In this document: positions 1 to 8,760 of the stretch, one piece after another
How positions within the stretch are numbered: position 1 is the first letter of the stretch
Layout: the number at the start of each line of letters is the position of its first letter
Origin: CAWHNT01 sp963830775
GTDB taxonomy: Bacteria > Pseudomonadota > Alphaproteobacteria > Geminicoccales > Geminicoccaceae
Direction of reading: 5' to 3'
Length of the DNA stretch: 64,000 nt
NCBI GenBank assembly: GCA_963830775.1
Contig: CAWHNT010000046.1
Span: forward strand, 62,001-126,000
Position numbers and translations under genes: made by a program
Notes under the pieces: generated by a model
Told to the model about the DNA's origin: nothing
The model's input: the letters and a program-made list of their open reading frames with translations, nothing else
Databases searched by the model: none

Positions 1-523
1 TGCCCCTGACATCGTCCGTATGGTCCTCGGCTGCGGTCCCGTAGGTGCGGACCTCGCCGCTCTCGTCCACGAGCGAGTAGTTGTAATAGCTTGCCTGGGA
101 TCCAACGTTCACCCGCCAGAAATCCCAACCGGGTGGCCGATAAGGGAGCGAATAAGGGTCAGGATAGCCGTTCAGGTACTTGCCGATGAGGGCCGTGCGA
201 TAGCCGGCGTCCTGGAGCCACGATCCGATCGTGGCGTGCTCGAGCCCGGACGCGACAAACTGGGCATGGCTATTGCGCGTCACCTTGGTGTTCTGGGCAT
301 AGCGGCCGGTGAGCATGGTGGCCCGGCTCGGGCAGCACAGGGGATCGTTGAAGTAGGCTTGGGTGAAGCTGGCGCCCTTCTCTACGATGAGCCGCTGCAC
401 GTTGGACATGTGCGCTTCGAGCCCTGCCGGCATGTCATCCATGAGGATGACCACCATATTCGGCTTGGCCTCGGCTACGGTGGCAACGAGGCTCAGAAGT
501 GTCGCAAGGAGCAACCGCCGCAT
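1..523 (-). CDS. Sulfatase, N-terminal part (runs off left edge)
   Basis: Probable exported sulfatase that hydrolyses sulfate esters; only the first 174 residues are in the window. Residues 1-19 form a typical signal peptide (MRRLLLATLLSLVATVAEA), so the enzyme acts outside the cytoplasm. The first metal-binding strand carries Asp29 and Asp30, and the family signature C-C-P-S-R lies at residues 63-67, where Cys63 would be converted to formylglycine, followed by the usual ATMLTGRY stretch. The ATG at 523 is chosen because it gives the signal peptide directly. It is divergent from dusA across a 173-base gap. The substrate cannot be told from this part. Confidence 0.88.
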   Translation of the reverse strand, partial: MRRLLLATLLSLVATVAEAKPNMVVILMDDMPAGLEAHMSNVQRLIVEKGASFTQAYFNDPLCCPSRATMLTGRYAQNTKVTRNSHAQFVASGLEHATIGSWLQDAGYRTALIGKYLNGYPDPYSLPYRPPGWDFWRVNVGSQASYYNYSLVDESGEVRTYGTAAEDHTDDVRG

Positions 524-696
524 CGCCGCCTCCGAGAGCCGTCCGCTACTGGGGAGCAGCCGGGCACGTTCACGCTCATGTCCGAAATCATAGACAGAAC
601 CAGCGCAGCTCTACCAGAGGTTGATGATCTCTGGCAGCTGAAACGGCAGCGGCGATCGAGGCCGGCCCGGCGCCGTGGCGCCTCTGCGTCGCGCCG

Positions 697-1635
697 ATGA
701 TGGCCTGGACGGACCGGCATTGCCGGTACTTCCACCGCCTGCTGGCGCCGCATGCCCGGCTCTACACCGAGATGGTGCACAGCGGTGCGATCCTGTTCGG
801 GGACGTGGAACGGCACCTCGCCTTCTCGCCCGAGGAGCACCCTTTGGCCCTGCAGCTGGGCGGCAGCGAGCCGGATGAGCTCGCGCGGGCGGCGGGCATT
901 GGGCAAGGGTTCGGCTACGACGAGATCAACCTCAATTGCGGCTGCCCGTCGCCGCGGGTGCAGCGCGGCAGCTTCGGGGCCTGCCTGATGGCCGAGCCCG
1001 TGCGGGTGGCCGAGTGCGTGGCAGCGATGCGGGCCGCGGTCAGGGTGCCGGTCACGGTGAAGTGCCGGATCGGGGTCGACGACAGCGAGGAGAGGGAGTT
1101 CCTGCACCGCTTCGTCGAGACGGTCGCAGGGGCCGGCTGCACCACCTTCCTCGTCCATGCCCGCAAGGCCTGGCTCAAGGGCCTGAGCCCGAAGGAGAAC
1201 CGCGAGATCCCGCCCTTGCGCTACGAGATCGTGGCCGAGCTCAAGCGGGCGTTCCCGGCGCTCACCATCGTGCTCAACGGGGGCCTGCGCGAGCCGGCGG
1301 CCGCGGTGGCCCGGCTGGACGCCCTCGATGGGCTGATGATCGGGCGGGAGGCCTACGAGAACCCCTGGTCCCTCACGGTCTACGAGCAGCTCCTGTTCGG
1401 CACCCCGCCGCCTGCGCGCGACGCCGTGCTCGAGCGCATGGTGGCCTACGCCGGGCAGCAGGCTGGGGACCTGCCGGTGCGGGCGGTCACGCGGCACATG
1501 CTGGGCCTCTACAACGGCCTGCCGGGTGCCCGCGCCTTCCGCCGGCGGCTGAGTGCCGTGTCGCCCGAGGATGGGCCCGGCCTCCTGCGCGAGGCAGCAG
1601 CACTCGTGCGTACGCCGGAGGCCGTAGCGGCCTGA
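697..1635 (+). CDS. dusA: tRNA-dihydrouridine(20/20a) synthase DusA
   Basis: FMN-dependent enzyme that reduces uridines in the tRNA D-loop. The DusA hallmarks are present: WTDRHCRYF at the N-terminus, LNCGCPSPRV, the catalytic cysteine in GACLM, the HARKAWLKGLSPKENR segment, and FMN phosphate-binding NGGL and MIGREAYENPW. The protein is 312 residues from the ATG at 697, a little short for the family. The conserved start normally reads VAPM before the tryptophan, and here VAP is encoded just upstream of 697 in the same open frame (open from 628), but that stretch has no ATG, GTG or TTG. The real start may use a rare codon or be hidden by a base error. Confidence 0.9.
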   Translation: MMAWTDRHCRYFHRLLAPHARLYTEMVHSGAILFGDVERHLAFSPEEHPLALQLGGSEPDELARAAGIGQGFGYDEINLNCGCPSPRVQRGSFGACLMAEPVRVAECVAAMRAAVRVPVTVKCRIGVDDSEEREFLHRFVETVAGAGCTTFLVHARKAWLKGLSPKENREIPPLRYEIVAELKRAFPALTIVLNGGLREPAAAVARLDALDGLMIGREAYENPWSLTVYEQLLFGTPPPARDAVLERMVAYAGQQAGDLPVRAVTRHMLGLYNGLPGARAFRRRLSAVSPEDGPGLLREAAALVRTPEAVAA

Positions 1636-1714
1636 CGCGGCCGCCCGTTCACGTGATATCAGGATCTGCCCGCTAAGAACGTGCCGATGGAGCTTGGGGA
1701 GCTGCGCATGACGC

Positions 1715-1891
1715 GTGCGCAAGGTGTGGGTGCTTCTGGCCCGTGACCGAAGGGGCGTCACGGCGATCGAGTATGCGCTGCTGGCGGCGGTGGTGGCACT
1801 CGGCGCCATGGGCGGGCTAATGGCGCTGGGCAGCGGTACGGGCGGCCTCTACGACACGCTGGACGGCATCCGGCTGGCCATCCAGGGCTGA
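1715..1891 (+). CDS. Flp/Fap-type pilin subunit
   Basis: Small 58-residue protein with the Flp pilin signature: RRGVTAIEYALLA at residues 12-24, with the glycine before the processing site, the glutamate at +5 and the tyrosine at +6, followed by one hydrophobic helix and a short tail. Flp pilins are matured by a TadV-type prepilin peptidase and assembled by Tad/Cpa machinery. The GTG at 1715 is the first usable start after an in-frame stop at 1709, with GGGGAG upstream. None of the Tad/Cpa assembly genes is nearby, so it is either a stray copy or works with a locus elsewhere. It ends three bases from the convergent amn stop. Confidence 0.8.
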   Translation: MRKVWVLLARDRRGVTAIEYALLAAVVALGAMGGLMALGSGTGGLYDTLDGIRLAIQG

Positions 1892-1894
1892 GCC

Positions 1895-3379
1895 TCAGCG
1901 GAACGCGGGCTCGTCGAAGCTCCTGAGCTTCCTGGAATGCAGGCGGTCGGGGCCCTGCTCGCGCAGGAGGCGGATGGTCTCGAGGCCGATCTGGAGGTGC
2001 TGGTTGATGCGCTCGCGGTAGAAGCGGTTGGCCATGCCGCGCAGCTTGAGCTCGCCGTGGAGGGGCTTGTCGGAGACGCAGAGCAGCGTGCCGTAGGGGA
2101 CGCGGAAGCGGAAGCCGTTGGTGGCGATGGTCGCACTCTCCATGTCGACGGCGATGGCCCGGCACTGGTTCAGGCGCTCGAACAGCTCGTCGTAGCGCAG
2201 CTCCCAGTTGCGGTTGGCGGTGGTCGCCACCGTGCCGGTGCGCATCCGCATCTTCACGTCGTTGCCCTTGAGGCCGGTGACGTTCACGACCGCCTCCTGG
2301 AGGGCCACCTGGACCTCGGCGATGGGCGGCACGGGCACGAAGAGCGGCACCTCCTGGTCGAGCACGCCGTCCTCGCGGACATAGCCGTGCGCCAGGACAT
2401 AGTCGCCGAGCTGCTGGCTGCGGCGCAGGCCGGCACAGTGGCCGAGCATGAGCCAGCAATGCGGGCGGAGCACGGCCACGTGGTCGGTGATGGTCCGCGC
2501 GTTGCTGGGGCCGACGCCGATATTGATCATGGTGACACCGCGCCCGTCGGGGCGGGTGAGGTGGTAGGCCGGCATCTGCGGCAGGTGGGTCGGCGGCGTG
2601 CCGCGCGGCGGGTCGTCGCAGAGCCGCGGGTTGGGCAGGACCACGTCGCCGGGCTCGACGAAGCGGAGATACTCGTCGCCCTCCTCGACCTGCTGGCGGG
2701 CGTAGGCGACGAAATGGTCGATGTAGCGCTGGTAGTTGGTGAGCAGGACGAAGCGCTGGAAGTGCTCGGGGTGCGTGCCGGTATAGTGGTAGAGGCGCTG
2801 CAGGCTGTAGTCGACGCGCTCGGCCGTGAAGAGGTGCAAGGGCCAGGGCTCGGGCCGGCTGGCACGCCAGGTGCCGTTGGCGATGGCGTCGTCGGTGTAG
2901 CTGAGGTCGGGCATCGGGAAGAGATGCTGGACCTCGTGCAGCCGCTCCGGCGGCACCTCGCTCGCCATCGCCTCCACGACGAACGGCAGCGGGATCGGGC
3001 GGGTGCTGACGCCGGTCACGATCGGCACCCGATGGTTGCTCATCAGGATGCCGAGCTGGGTGCGGTAATAGTCGCCGAAAAGGCGCGGGTGGGTGAGCGT
3101 GGTGCCGTAGGTGCCGGGGTCGTGCAGGGCACCGTAGCTGAGGCGGCCGTCGAGGTTGAGGTCGGAAGGCTCCACCCGCACGCCGACGAAGGGGTAGAAG
3201 GCGTCGATCACGCTGGGCGGCTTGCCGCCGCGGGCGAAAGTCTGGAAGGCCTCGACCAGCGTGCCGGTGGCGCGCTCGTAGAGCGCGGTCACCCGGTCCA
3301 CGGCGTCGTCGGGCGACTCGTGCGTGGCGACATCACGCACGCCGAAGGAGGCGAAGATCTCGATCAGGCCGTTGGCCAT
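1895..3379 (-). CDS. amn: AMP nucleosidase
   Basis: Splits AMP into adenine and ribose 5-phosphate, a purine salvage and adenylate-balancing step in the cytoplasm. The 494-residue protein matches the family in length and order: an N-terminal domain with the RPIPLPFVVE and YSLQRLYHYTGT segments, then a nucleoside phosphorylase-like domain with INIGVGPSNARTITDH, LMLGHCAGLR and the substrate-site stretch VDMESATIATNGFRFRVPYGTLLCVSDKPLHGE. The ATG at 3379 is preferred over one 14 codons upstream because GGAG lies five bases before it. The regulator gene upstream on the same strand is 168 bases away, so co-transcription is possible but not obvious. Confidence 0.93.
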   Translation of the reverse strand: MANGLIEIFASFGVRDVATHESPDDAVDRVTALYERATGTLVEAFQTFARGGKPPSVIDAFYPFVGVRVEPSDLNLDGRLSYGALHDPGTYGTTLTHPRLFGDYYRTQLGILMSNHRVPIVTGVSTRPIPLPFVVEAMASEVPPERLHEVQHLFPMPDLSYTDDAIANGTWRASRPEPWPLHLFTAERVDYSLQRLYHYTGTHPEHFQRFVLLTNYQRYIDHFVAYARQQVEEGDEYLRFVEPGDVVLPNPRLCDDPPRGTPPTHLPQMPAYHLTRPDGRGVTMINIGVGPSNARTITDHVAVLRPHCWLMLGHCAGLRRSQQLGDYVLAHGYVREDGVLDQEVPLFVPVPPIAEVQVALQEAVVNVTGLKGNDVKMRMRTGTVATTANRNWELRYDELFERLNQCRAIAVDMESATIATNGFRFRVPYGTLLCVSDKPLHGELKLRGMANRFYRERINQHLQIGLETIRLLREQGPDRLHSRKLRSFDEPAFR

Positions 3380-3547
3380 TGCTGCTCCACTCTGGACTGG
3401 CCACCGTTTATCATGGAGCACTCGAAGCCCGTAATCACGGTGCAGGCGTGATGACCAGCCTTGATGCGAAGGGAAAGCTCAAGGCCGGCCATGACGAGAG
3501 AGGTATTCCCGCTGAAGGAAGGCTGAGCAATGAGCGGGGCGCCGGCC

Positions 3548-4123
3548 TCAATAGCTCGGCGGCGTGATCGCCCAGACCACCCGGGTCGTGGTCTTCCCCG
3601 GATTTCGGTATCGGTGCGGGCGGGTGGAGGCGAAGGCGAAGCTGTCGCCCTGCTCCAGCAGGTGGTGCTCGTCGTCGATCCAGAGCTCGAGGGTGCCTTC
3701 GAGGACGAGGCCGGCTTCCTCGCCTTCGTGGCTGTAGGGCTCCTCGCCGCTGCCGGCACCGGGCTCGATGGTGCTGAGGAGGAGCTCGAGGCGGCCGTCG
3801 AGGGTGGGCGTGAGGAGGTGGTCGGTCATGCCGAGGCCGTCATAGCGAAGCCGGCGGCGATGGCCGGCGCGGACCAGGACGGCAGTTCGGTCGCGGTCCG
3901 GCTCGGGCATGGGCTGGAAGAACCAGCCGATGCGGACGCCGAGGCCGGTGCTGATCGCCTGGAGCTGGCGGATCGTGGGCGTGCTCAGGCCCCGCTCCAC
4001 CTGGCTCAGATGGCCGATGGAGAGGCCCGTGCGCTGCGCGAGCTGCGCCAGGGTGATCGAGCTCGACTGGCGCAAGCTCCGGATCTGCTGGCCCAGTGCT
4101 CCGACCTCGTCCGCCTCGCTCAA
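3548..4123 (-). CDS. XRE-family regulator with C-terminal cupin domain
   Basis: A 191-residue DNA-binding regulator. Residues 8-62 form an XRE-type helix-turn-helix (IRSLRQSSSITLAQLAQRTG then LSIGHLSQVERGLSTPTI), and residues 110-185 form a cupin sensor (EPYSHEGEEAGLVLEGTLEL, then the second barrel motif GDSFAFASTRPHRYRNPG). This layout is shared with PuuR-like regulators of amine and amino-acid catabolism. The start is a TTG at 4123 that overlaps the TGA of the upstream oxidoreductase gene (TTGA), so the two are translationally coupled and the regulator probably controls that enzyme. The ligand is unknown. It was kept at this start because upstream reading becomes antisense of the oxidoreductase gene. 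Confidence 0.85.
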   Translation of the reverse strand: MSEADEVGALGQQIRSLRQSSSITLAQLAQRTGLSIGHLSQVERGLSTPTIRQLQAISTGLGVRIGWFFQPMPEPDRDRTAVLVRAGHRRRLRYDGLGMTDHLLTPTLDGRLELLLSTIEPGAGSGEEPYSHEGEEAGLVLEGTLELWIDDEHHLLEQGDSFAFASTRPHRYRNPGKTTTRVVWAITPPSY

Positions 4124-5715
4124 TTCAGCCGCCGCTTCCTGTCCTTCAGCACCTCGCGGGCGGCGTTGTGGCCGGGGATGCCGGAGACGCCGCCGCCCGG
4201 GTGCATCGAGCTGCCGCAGATGTAGAGGCCGCGGATCGGGGTGCGGTAGTCGGCATACCCGGCCGCGGGGCGCATGAAGAACACCTGGTCGGGGGCCAGC
4301 TCGCCCTGGAAGATGTGCCCTTGCGGCAGGCCCACGATGCGCTCGATGTCGGGGGCGAGCAGGACCTGCATGTCGATGATGTCGTTGCGCCAGCCGGGGG
4401 CGTAGGTCTCGATCGCGTCCAGCACCCGGTCCTTGAAGTTGTCGCGCTCGTCCTCCCACTTGCCGCCCTTCAGCTCGTAGGGAGCGTGGCCGCCGAAGAG
4501 GTTGACGACGTGCTTGCCGGGCGGGGCGAGCGTGGTGTCGCGGATGGTGGGGACGACGGGCGTGATGAACGGCTTCTGCGAGTACCAGCCATATTTCGCG
4601 TCGTCGTAGGCGCGCTCGAGATAGTCGATGTCGGGGGCGATGTGGACGTAGGTCGGGTAGTCGAACCCGGCCTTGGCGGGGTCGAAGGAGGTGTATTGCG
4701 GCGGGCGATGGCAGGCGACATTGATCTTGAACGCGGTCGAGAAGGTCCGGTAGCCCCCGAGGTCGCGGACATAGTCGGCCGGGAGCTGGGCACGGTCGAC
4801 CAGCCGCAGCATCAGGGTCTTGGCGTCGAGGTTCGAGATCACGAGGCCGGCGCGGTACTCCTCGCCCTTCTCGGTGACCACGCCGACCGCCCTGCCCTCC
4901 TCGACCAGGACCTTGGCGATTCCGCTCTCGGTCTTGATCTCGAGTCCGAAGCGGGCGCCGGATTGGGCGATCGCCTGGGTGATCGCCCCCATGCCGCCCT
5001 TGATGAAGCCCCAGCCGCCGGCCCCCTCATGCTCGCCCATAAGGTGGTGCAGCAGCACGTAGGCCGAGCCCGGCGTCTTGGGCGAGGCGAAGGTGCCGAT
5101 CGAGGCGTAGTAGCCGAAGATCGCCTTGATGATGTCGCTCTCGAACCATTGCGAGAGATAGTCGTAAGCCGACTGCGTGAGCAGATCGAGGATGCGGTAG
5201 AAGCGGCCGCCCATGTCGCGATAGCGCCAGACGAACTGGGCCGTGTCCTTGAAGTCGCGCCAGCCGCCCTTGACCGGGTCGACCGGAGTCTCGAACAGGA
5301 GCTTGCGGACGTATTTCAGCGAGTCCTGGAGATAGGCGTCGAACTCCGGGTAGATCGCGGCATCCTTGGCCGAGAACCGCGCGAACTGTTCTTGCGTCTT
5401 CTTCACGTCGTCGGAGAAGATGATCGAGTTCGTGGCCGAGAGCGGCGAGAACAGGTCGTTCGCCGGCAGCACCTCGAGCCCGAACTTGCGGAGCTCAAGG
5501 TCGGCGATGATCCGCGGGTGCAGGATGCTCATCACGTAGGAGAAGATCGACGCCCGGAAGCCGGGCGAGAACTCCTCGGTCACCGCAGCCCCGCCGATCA
5601 CGTGGCGGCGCTCCAGCACCAGCACCTTCAGGCCGGCCTTGGCGAGGTAAGTGCCGCAGACGAGGCCGTTGTGCCCGGCACCCAGGATGATCGCGTCGTA
5701 CCGGTCCGCAGCCAT
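4120..5715 (-). CDS. PYROXD2/CrtI-like FAD-dependent oxidoreductase
   Basis: A 531-residue flavoprotein of the phytoene desaturase-related family. The FAD-binding Rossmann motif is at residues 9-15 (GAGHNGL), followed by VLERRHVIGGAAVTEE; a second conserved block near residue 245 reads FIKGGMGAITQAIA, and the C-terminal FAD contact is the GLYICGSSMHPGGGVSGIPG segment. These point to the PYROXD2-like branch rather than a true carotenoid desaturase, and no other carotenoid gene is nearby. The reaction is therefore unknown. It is the first gene of a two-gene unit with the cupin regulator that overlaps its stop. The ATG at 5715 gives the Rossmann motif at the expected distance. Confidence 0.85.
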   Translation of the reverse strand: MAADRYDAIILGAGHNGLVCGTYLAKAGLKVLVLERRHVIGGAAVTEEFSPGFRASIFSYVMSILHPRIIADLELRKFGLEVLPANDLFSPLSATNSIIFSDDVKKTQEQFARFSAKDAAIYPEFDAYLQDSLKYVRKLLFETPVDPVKGGWRDFKDTAQFVWRYRDMGGRFYRILDLLTQSAYDYLSQWFESDIIKAIFGYYASIGTFASPKTPGSAYVLLHHLMGEHEGAGGWGFIKGGMGAITQAIAQSGARFGLEIKTESGIAKVLVEEGRAVGVVTEKGEEYRAGLVISNLDAKTLMLRLVDRAQLPADYVRDLGGYRTFSTAFKINVACHRPPQYTSFDPAKAGFDYPTYVHIAPDIDYLERAYDDAKYGWYSQKPFITPVVPTIRDTTLAPPGKHVVNLFGGHAPYELKGGKWEDERDNFKDRVLDAIETYAPGWRNDIIDMQVLLAPDIERIVGLPQGHIFQGELAPDQVFFMRPAAGYADYRTPIRGLYICGSSMHPGGGVSGIPGHNAAREVLKDRKRRLN

Positions 5716-5801
5716 GGCCGTCCCCGCCCGATTTCATGCTCGTGAAATCGGAGAGTGCCAAGTTCGGCAGCGGGCCGCAAGCGCGACCGAGAAGGCTGGC
5801 G

Positions 5802-6179
5802 TCAGCCCGGCAGCGCGATCAGCGCCGCTGCAACCCGGCGGCCCTCGCTCAACAGCAGATTATACGTCCGGCAGGCGGAGGGTGTGGCCATCGGCTCCAG
5901 AACCGGACCCCAGGCGCGAACCGCCTGGCGAAACGCGGGAGGGAGCAGCTCGAGCCTGACACCCGTGCCGAGGAGCAGGATCTCGACTGTCGGCACGGAA
6001 TCCCGGACGGCCTCGAGGCTCTCCAGCGTGATCTCGGCCGTGCTTGTGGGCGCCCAGGCGAGGGCGCGGTCAGCGAGGACGAGGATCGAGCCCTGATGGC
6101 GCCGGCCCGCGATGGTGAAGCTGCCGGCACCGTAGGCCTCGATGGCCTGCGGGCCCTCGGCCGGGCGCAGCTCCTCCAT
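5802..6179 (-). CDS. Mth938-like (DUF498/NDUFAF3-type) protein
   Basis: A 125-residue protein with the Mth938 fold signature: IEAYGAGSFTIAGRRHQGSI near residues 13-32, then EILLLGTGVRLELLPPAFRQA and a closing region EPMATPSACRTYNLLLSEGRRVAAALIAL. The eukaryotic relative NDUFAF3 helps assemble respiratory complex I; the bacterial role is not settled. Its ATG overlaps the TGA of secF by one base (TGATG), so it is translated in the yajC-secD-secF operon, an arrangement common in alphaproteobacteria. The next gene downstream is 86 bases away. Confidence 0.85.
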   Translation of the reverse strand: MEELRPAEGPQAIEAYGAGSFTIAGRRHQGSILVLADRALAWAPTSTAEITLESLEAVRDSVPTVEILLLGTGVRLELLPPAFRQAVRAWGPVLEPMATPSACRTYNLLLSEGRRVAAALIALPG

Positions 6180-7135
6180 CAGCTAGCACTCGGCCTCGCG
6201 GTCGGGGCCGGCACGGTCTCGGCCGCAGGCTTCACCGCCCGGATGTTGAGGTAGTAGAGCACCGGCGTGGCGACGTAGACCGTGGAGTAGGTGCCGACGA
6301 TGACACCCCAGATCATGATCACGGTGAAGTCACGCACCACGCTGCCGCCCAGGATCCAGAGCGGGACCAGGGCCGTCATCGTGGTGAGCGAGGTCATCAG
6401 CGTGCGGGCCAGGGTCTCGTTGATGCTGCGGTCGAGCAGCTCCTCGATCGCCATGGTCTTGTAGCGGCGCAGGTTCTCGCGCACGCGGTCATAGATCACG
6501 ACGGTGTCGTTGAGCGAGTAGCCGACCAGGGTCAGGACCGCGGCCACGCTGGTCAGGTTGAACTCGATCCCGAACAGCGAGTAGATCGCGATCGTGGCCG
6601 AGACGTCGTGGACCAGGGCGGCGATGGCGCCGATGCCGTACTGCCATTCGAAGCGGAACCACAAGTAGGCGAAGACGCCGGCCATGGAGATGACGACGGC
6701 ATAGATGCCGTTCATCAGCAGCTCGCCGCTGACCTTGGGGCCGACGAACTCGGCCCGCTGGTAGACCATGCCGGAGCCGACCTGGGTGTCGAGCGCACCC
6801 TTGATCCGCTCGATCGCCTCCCGCTGCTGCTCCTCGGTGCCGTCCTGAGCCTCGGCCCGGATCAGGACCTGGTCGGGCCCGCCCGCCTCCTGCAGCGAGA
6901 CCTCGCCCATGCCCAGCTCGTCGAGCACGCCGCGCATCCGGGCGAGGTCGGCCGGGCCCGGTGTCTTCACCTCGAGCAGGATGCCGCCCTTGAAGTCGAT
7001 CCCGTAATTGAGCCCGATCGTGGGCACCATCACGATCGCCGCCACCAGCACGACCGCCGACCAGATGAAGGCGATCCAGCGGTAGCGGAAGAACGGGAGG
7101 CGCGTGCCGTCGGGGATGAGCCGGATGCGACGCAT
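6179..7135 (-). CDS. secF: Protein translocase subunit SecF
   Basis: Membrane partner of SecD that uses proton motive force to pull proteins through SecYEG. The 318-residue protein has the family layout: a first transmembrane helix at about 20-40, the conserved GIDFKGG motif at about 46-52, a periplasmic domain with DQVLIRAEAQDG, and five C-terminal transmembrane helices including AALVHDVSATIAIYSLFGIEFNLTSVAAVLTLVGYSLNDTVVIYDRVREN (given here in outline). It lies 11 bases after secD and overlaps the next gene by one base. Confidence 0.96.
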   Translation of the reverse strand: MRRIRLIPDGTRLPFFRYRWIAFIWSAVVLVAAIVMVPTIGLNYGIDFKGGILLEVKTPGPADLARMRGVLDELGMGEVSLQEAGGPDQVLIRAEAQDGTEEQQREAIERIKGALDTQVGSGMVYQRAEFVGPKVSGELLMNGIYAVVISMAGVFAYLWFRFEWQYGIGAIAALVHDVSATIAIYSLFGIEFNLTSVAAVLTLVGYSLNDTVVIYDRVRENLRRYKTMAIEELLDRSINETLARTLMTSLTTMTALVPLWILGGSVVRDFTVIMIWGVIVGTYSTVYVATPVLYYLNIRAVKPAAETVPAPTARPSAS

Positions 7136-7146
7136 GGAGATCTACC

Positions 7147-8751
7147 TCAGAGCGGGATGGCGGCCGGCCGCGCCCGCCGGTACCAGTAATTGACCAGGAG
7201 CCGTGTCAGCGTCACCGACGTGAACATGTTGGCGAGGATGCCGAATGCCAGCGTCACCGCGAAGCCCTTCACCGGCCCGGTGCCGAACTGGAACAGGGCC
7301 AGGGCCGCGATCAGGTGGGTGACGTTGGCGTCGATGATCGTGCGCAGGGCCTCGTCGAAGCCGGTCTGGATGGCGGACAAGGGCGAGCGGCCGTTGCGCG
7401 CCTCCTCGCGAATACGCTCGTAGATCAGCACGTTGGAATCGACCGCGGTGCCGATCGTGAGCACGATGCCGGCGATCCCGGGCAGGGTCAGCGTGTTGCC
7501 GAGCAGGCTCATGATGCCGAGGATGAAGACGACGTTCACGATCAGGGCGAGATCGGCGATCAGGCCGAAGATGCCGTAATAGACCAGCATCAAGGAGACG
7601 GTCAGCACGCAGGCCACGATGCTGGCGATGGTGCCGGCACGGATCGAATCGGCGCCGAGCTCCGCACCGACGGAGCGCTCCTCGATCACCTTCAACGGTG
7701 CCGGCAGGGCGCCCGAGCGGAGCAGCACGGCAAGCTCGTTGGCACTCTCGACCGTGAAGCTGCCGCTGATCACGCCGGAGCCGCCCAGGATCGGCTCGCG
7801 GATGTTGGGGGCCGAGATCACCTTGTCGTCGAGGACGATGGCGAAGAGCTTGTTCACGTTCTCCTGGGTGATCCGGCCGAAGGTCCGCGCCCCGGCATTG
7901 TCGAAGCGGAAGCTCACCACCGGCTCGTTCTGCTGGAAGCTCGGCTGGGAATCGACCAGGCTGTCGCCCGAGAGCTCGACCTTGCGCTTGAGCAGATAGT
8001 GGCTGGGCCCACCGCCGCCGTCGTCGGACTCGACCAGGATGTCGCCTTCGGGGATCCGCCCGGCCAGGGCCTCGGCGAGGTTGCCCTGCATGTCCACCAT
8101 GTGGAAGGTCAGGCGGGCGGTGCGGCCGAGCAGGCGCTTGATCGCCTCCGGGTTCCGCTCGCCCGGGACCTGGACCAGGATGCGGTCGGCTCCCTGGCGC
8201 TGGATCGAGGCCTCGCGCGTGCCCAGCTGGTCGATCCGGCGGCGCACCACCTCGATCGACTGGTCGACGGCGGCGGTCGTCAGGTTGGTGGCGGTCTGCT
8301 CGTCGAGCGTCAGCGTGAAACGGCCGTTGGCATCGGCGTTGACGTCGTACTCACGGGCGGTGCTGGCGCCGAAGCCGACGCTGGTGAGCCGCGGGTTGAC
8401 GTCGTTCACGGCCGTGCGCGCGGCCTCGAGCTGCGTCGGGTCGGTCAGGGTGAAGACGACGTTGTTGCCCTGGACGCCCAGGCCCCGATAGCCGATCCGC
8501 GCCTTGCGCAGGCCCGCGCGCAGCTCGTTCTCCAGGTTCTGCAGCCGCTCCCGCACGATCTGGCCGGTCTCGACCTCGAGCAGCAGCGAGGAGCCGCCCT
8601 GCAGGTCGAGCCCGAGCACGATGCGGCCCTTGGGCACGAAGTCCGGCAGCGCGTTCAGGACCGGCTGCGGGATGAAGTTCGGCAGCGTGACCAGGAAGGC
8701 CACGACGCAGGCCCCGAGGATGAGGACCGACTTCCAGAGCGGATAGCGCAT
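7147..8751 (-). CDS. secD: Protein translocase subunit SecD
   Basis: Large subunit of the SecDF translocation motor. The 534-residue protein starts with one transmembrane helix (about 7-25), then LGLDLQGGSSLLLEV, a long periplasmic region containing RRRIDQLGTREASIQRQGADRILVQVPG (the P1 base), and five C-terminal helices with GIAGIVLTIGTAVDSNVLIYERIREE and the LTRLLVNYWYRR end. All hallmarks of SecD are intact and there is no frameshift. It is the second gene of the yajC-secD-secF operon, nine bases after yajC. Confidence 0.97.
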   Translation of the reverse strand: MRYPLWKSVLILGACVVAFLVTLPNFIPQPVLNALPDFVPKGRIVLGLDLQGGSSLLLEVETGQIVRERLQNLENELRAGLRKARIGYRGLGVQGNNVVFTLTDPTQLEAARTAVNDVNPRLTSVGFGASTAREYDVNADANGRFTLTLDEQTATNLTTAAVDQSIEVVRRRIDQLGTREASIQRQGADRILVQVPGERNPEAIKRLLGRTARLTFHMVDMQGNLAEALAGRIPEGDILVESDDGGGGPSHYLLKRKVELSGDSLVDSQPSFQQNEPVVSFRFDNAGARTFGRITQENVNKLFAIVLDDKVISAPNIREPILGGSGVISGSFTVESANELAVLLRSGALPAPLKVIEERSVGAELGADSIRAGTIASIVACVLTVSLMLVYYGIFGLIADLALIVNVVFILGIMSLLGNTLTLPGIAGIVLTIGTAVDSNVLIYERIREEARNGRSPLSAIQTGFDEALRTIIDANVTHLIAALALFQFGTGPVKGFAVTLAFGILANMFTSVTLTRLLVNYWYRRARPAAIPL

Positions 8752-8760
8752 CGGTGGAGC

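Noticed and set aside
4120..5715. Carotenoid biosynthesis locus
   Set aside because: The oxidoreductase resembles CrtI only in the FAD-binding parts, the conserved blocks fit the PYROXD2 branch, and no phytoene synthase or cyclase gene is nearby.
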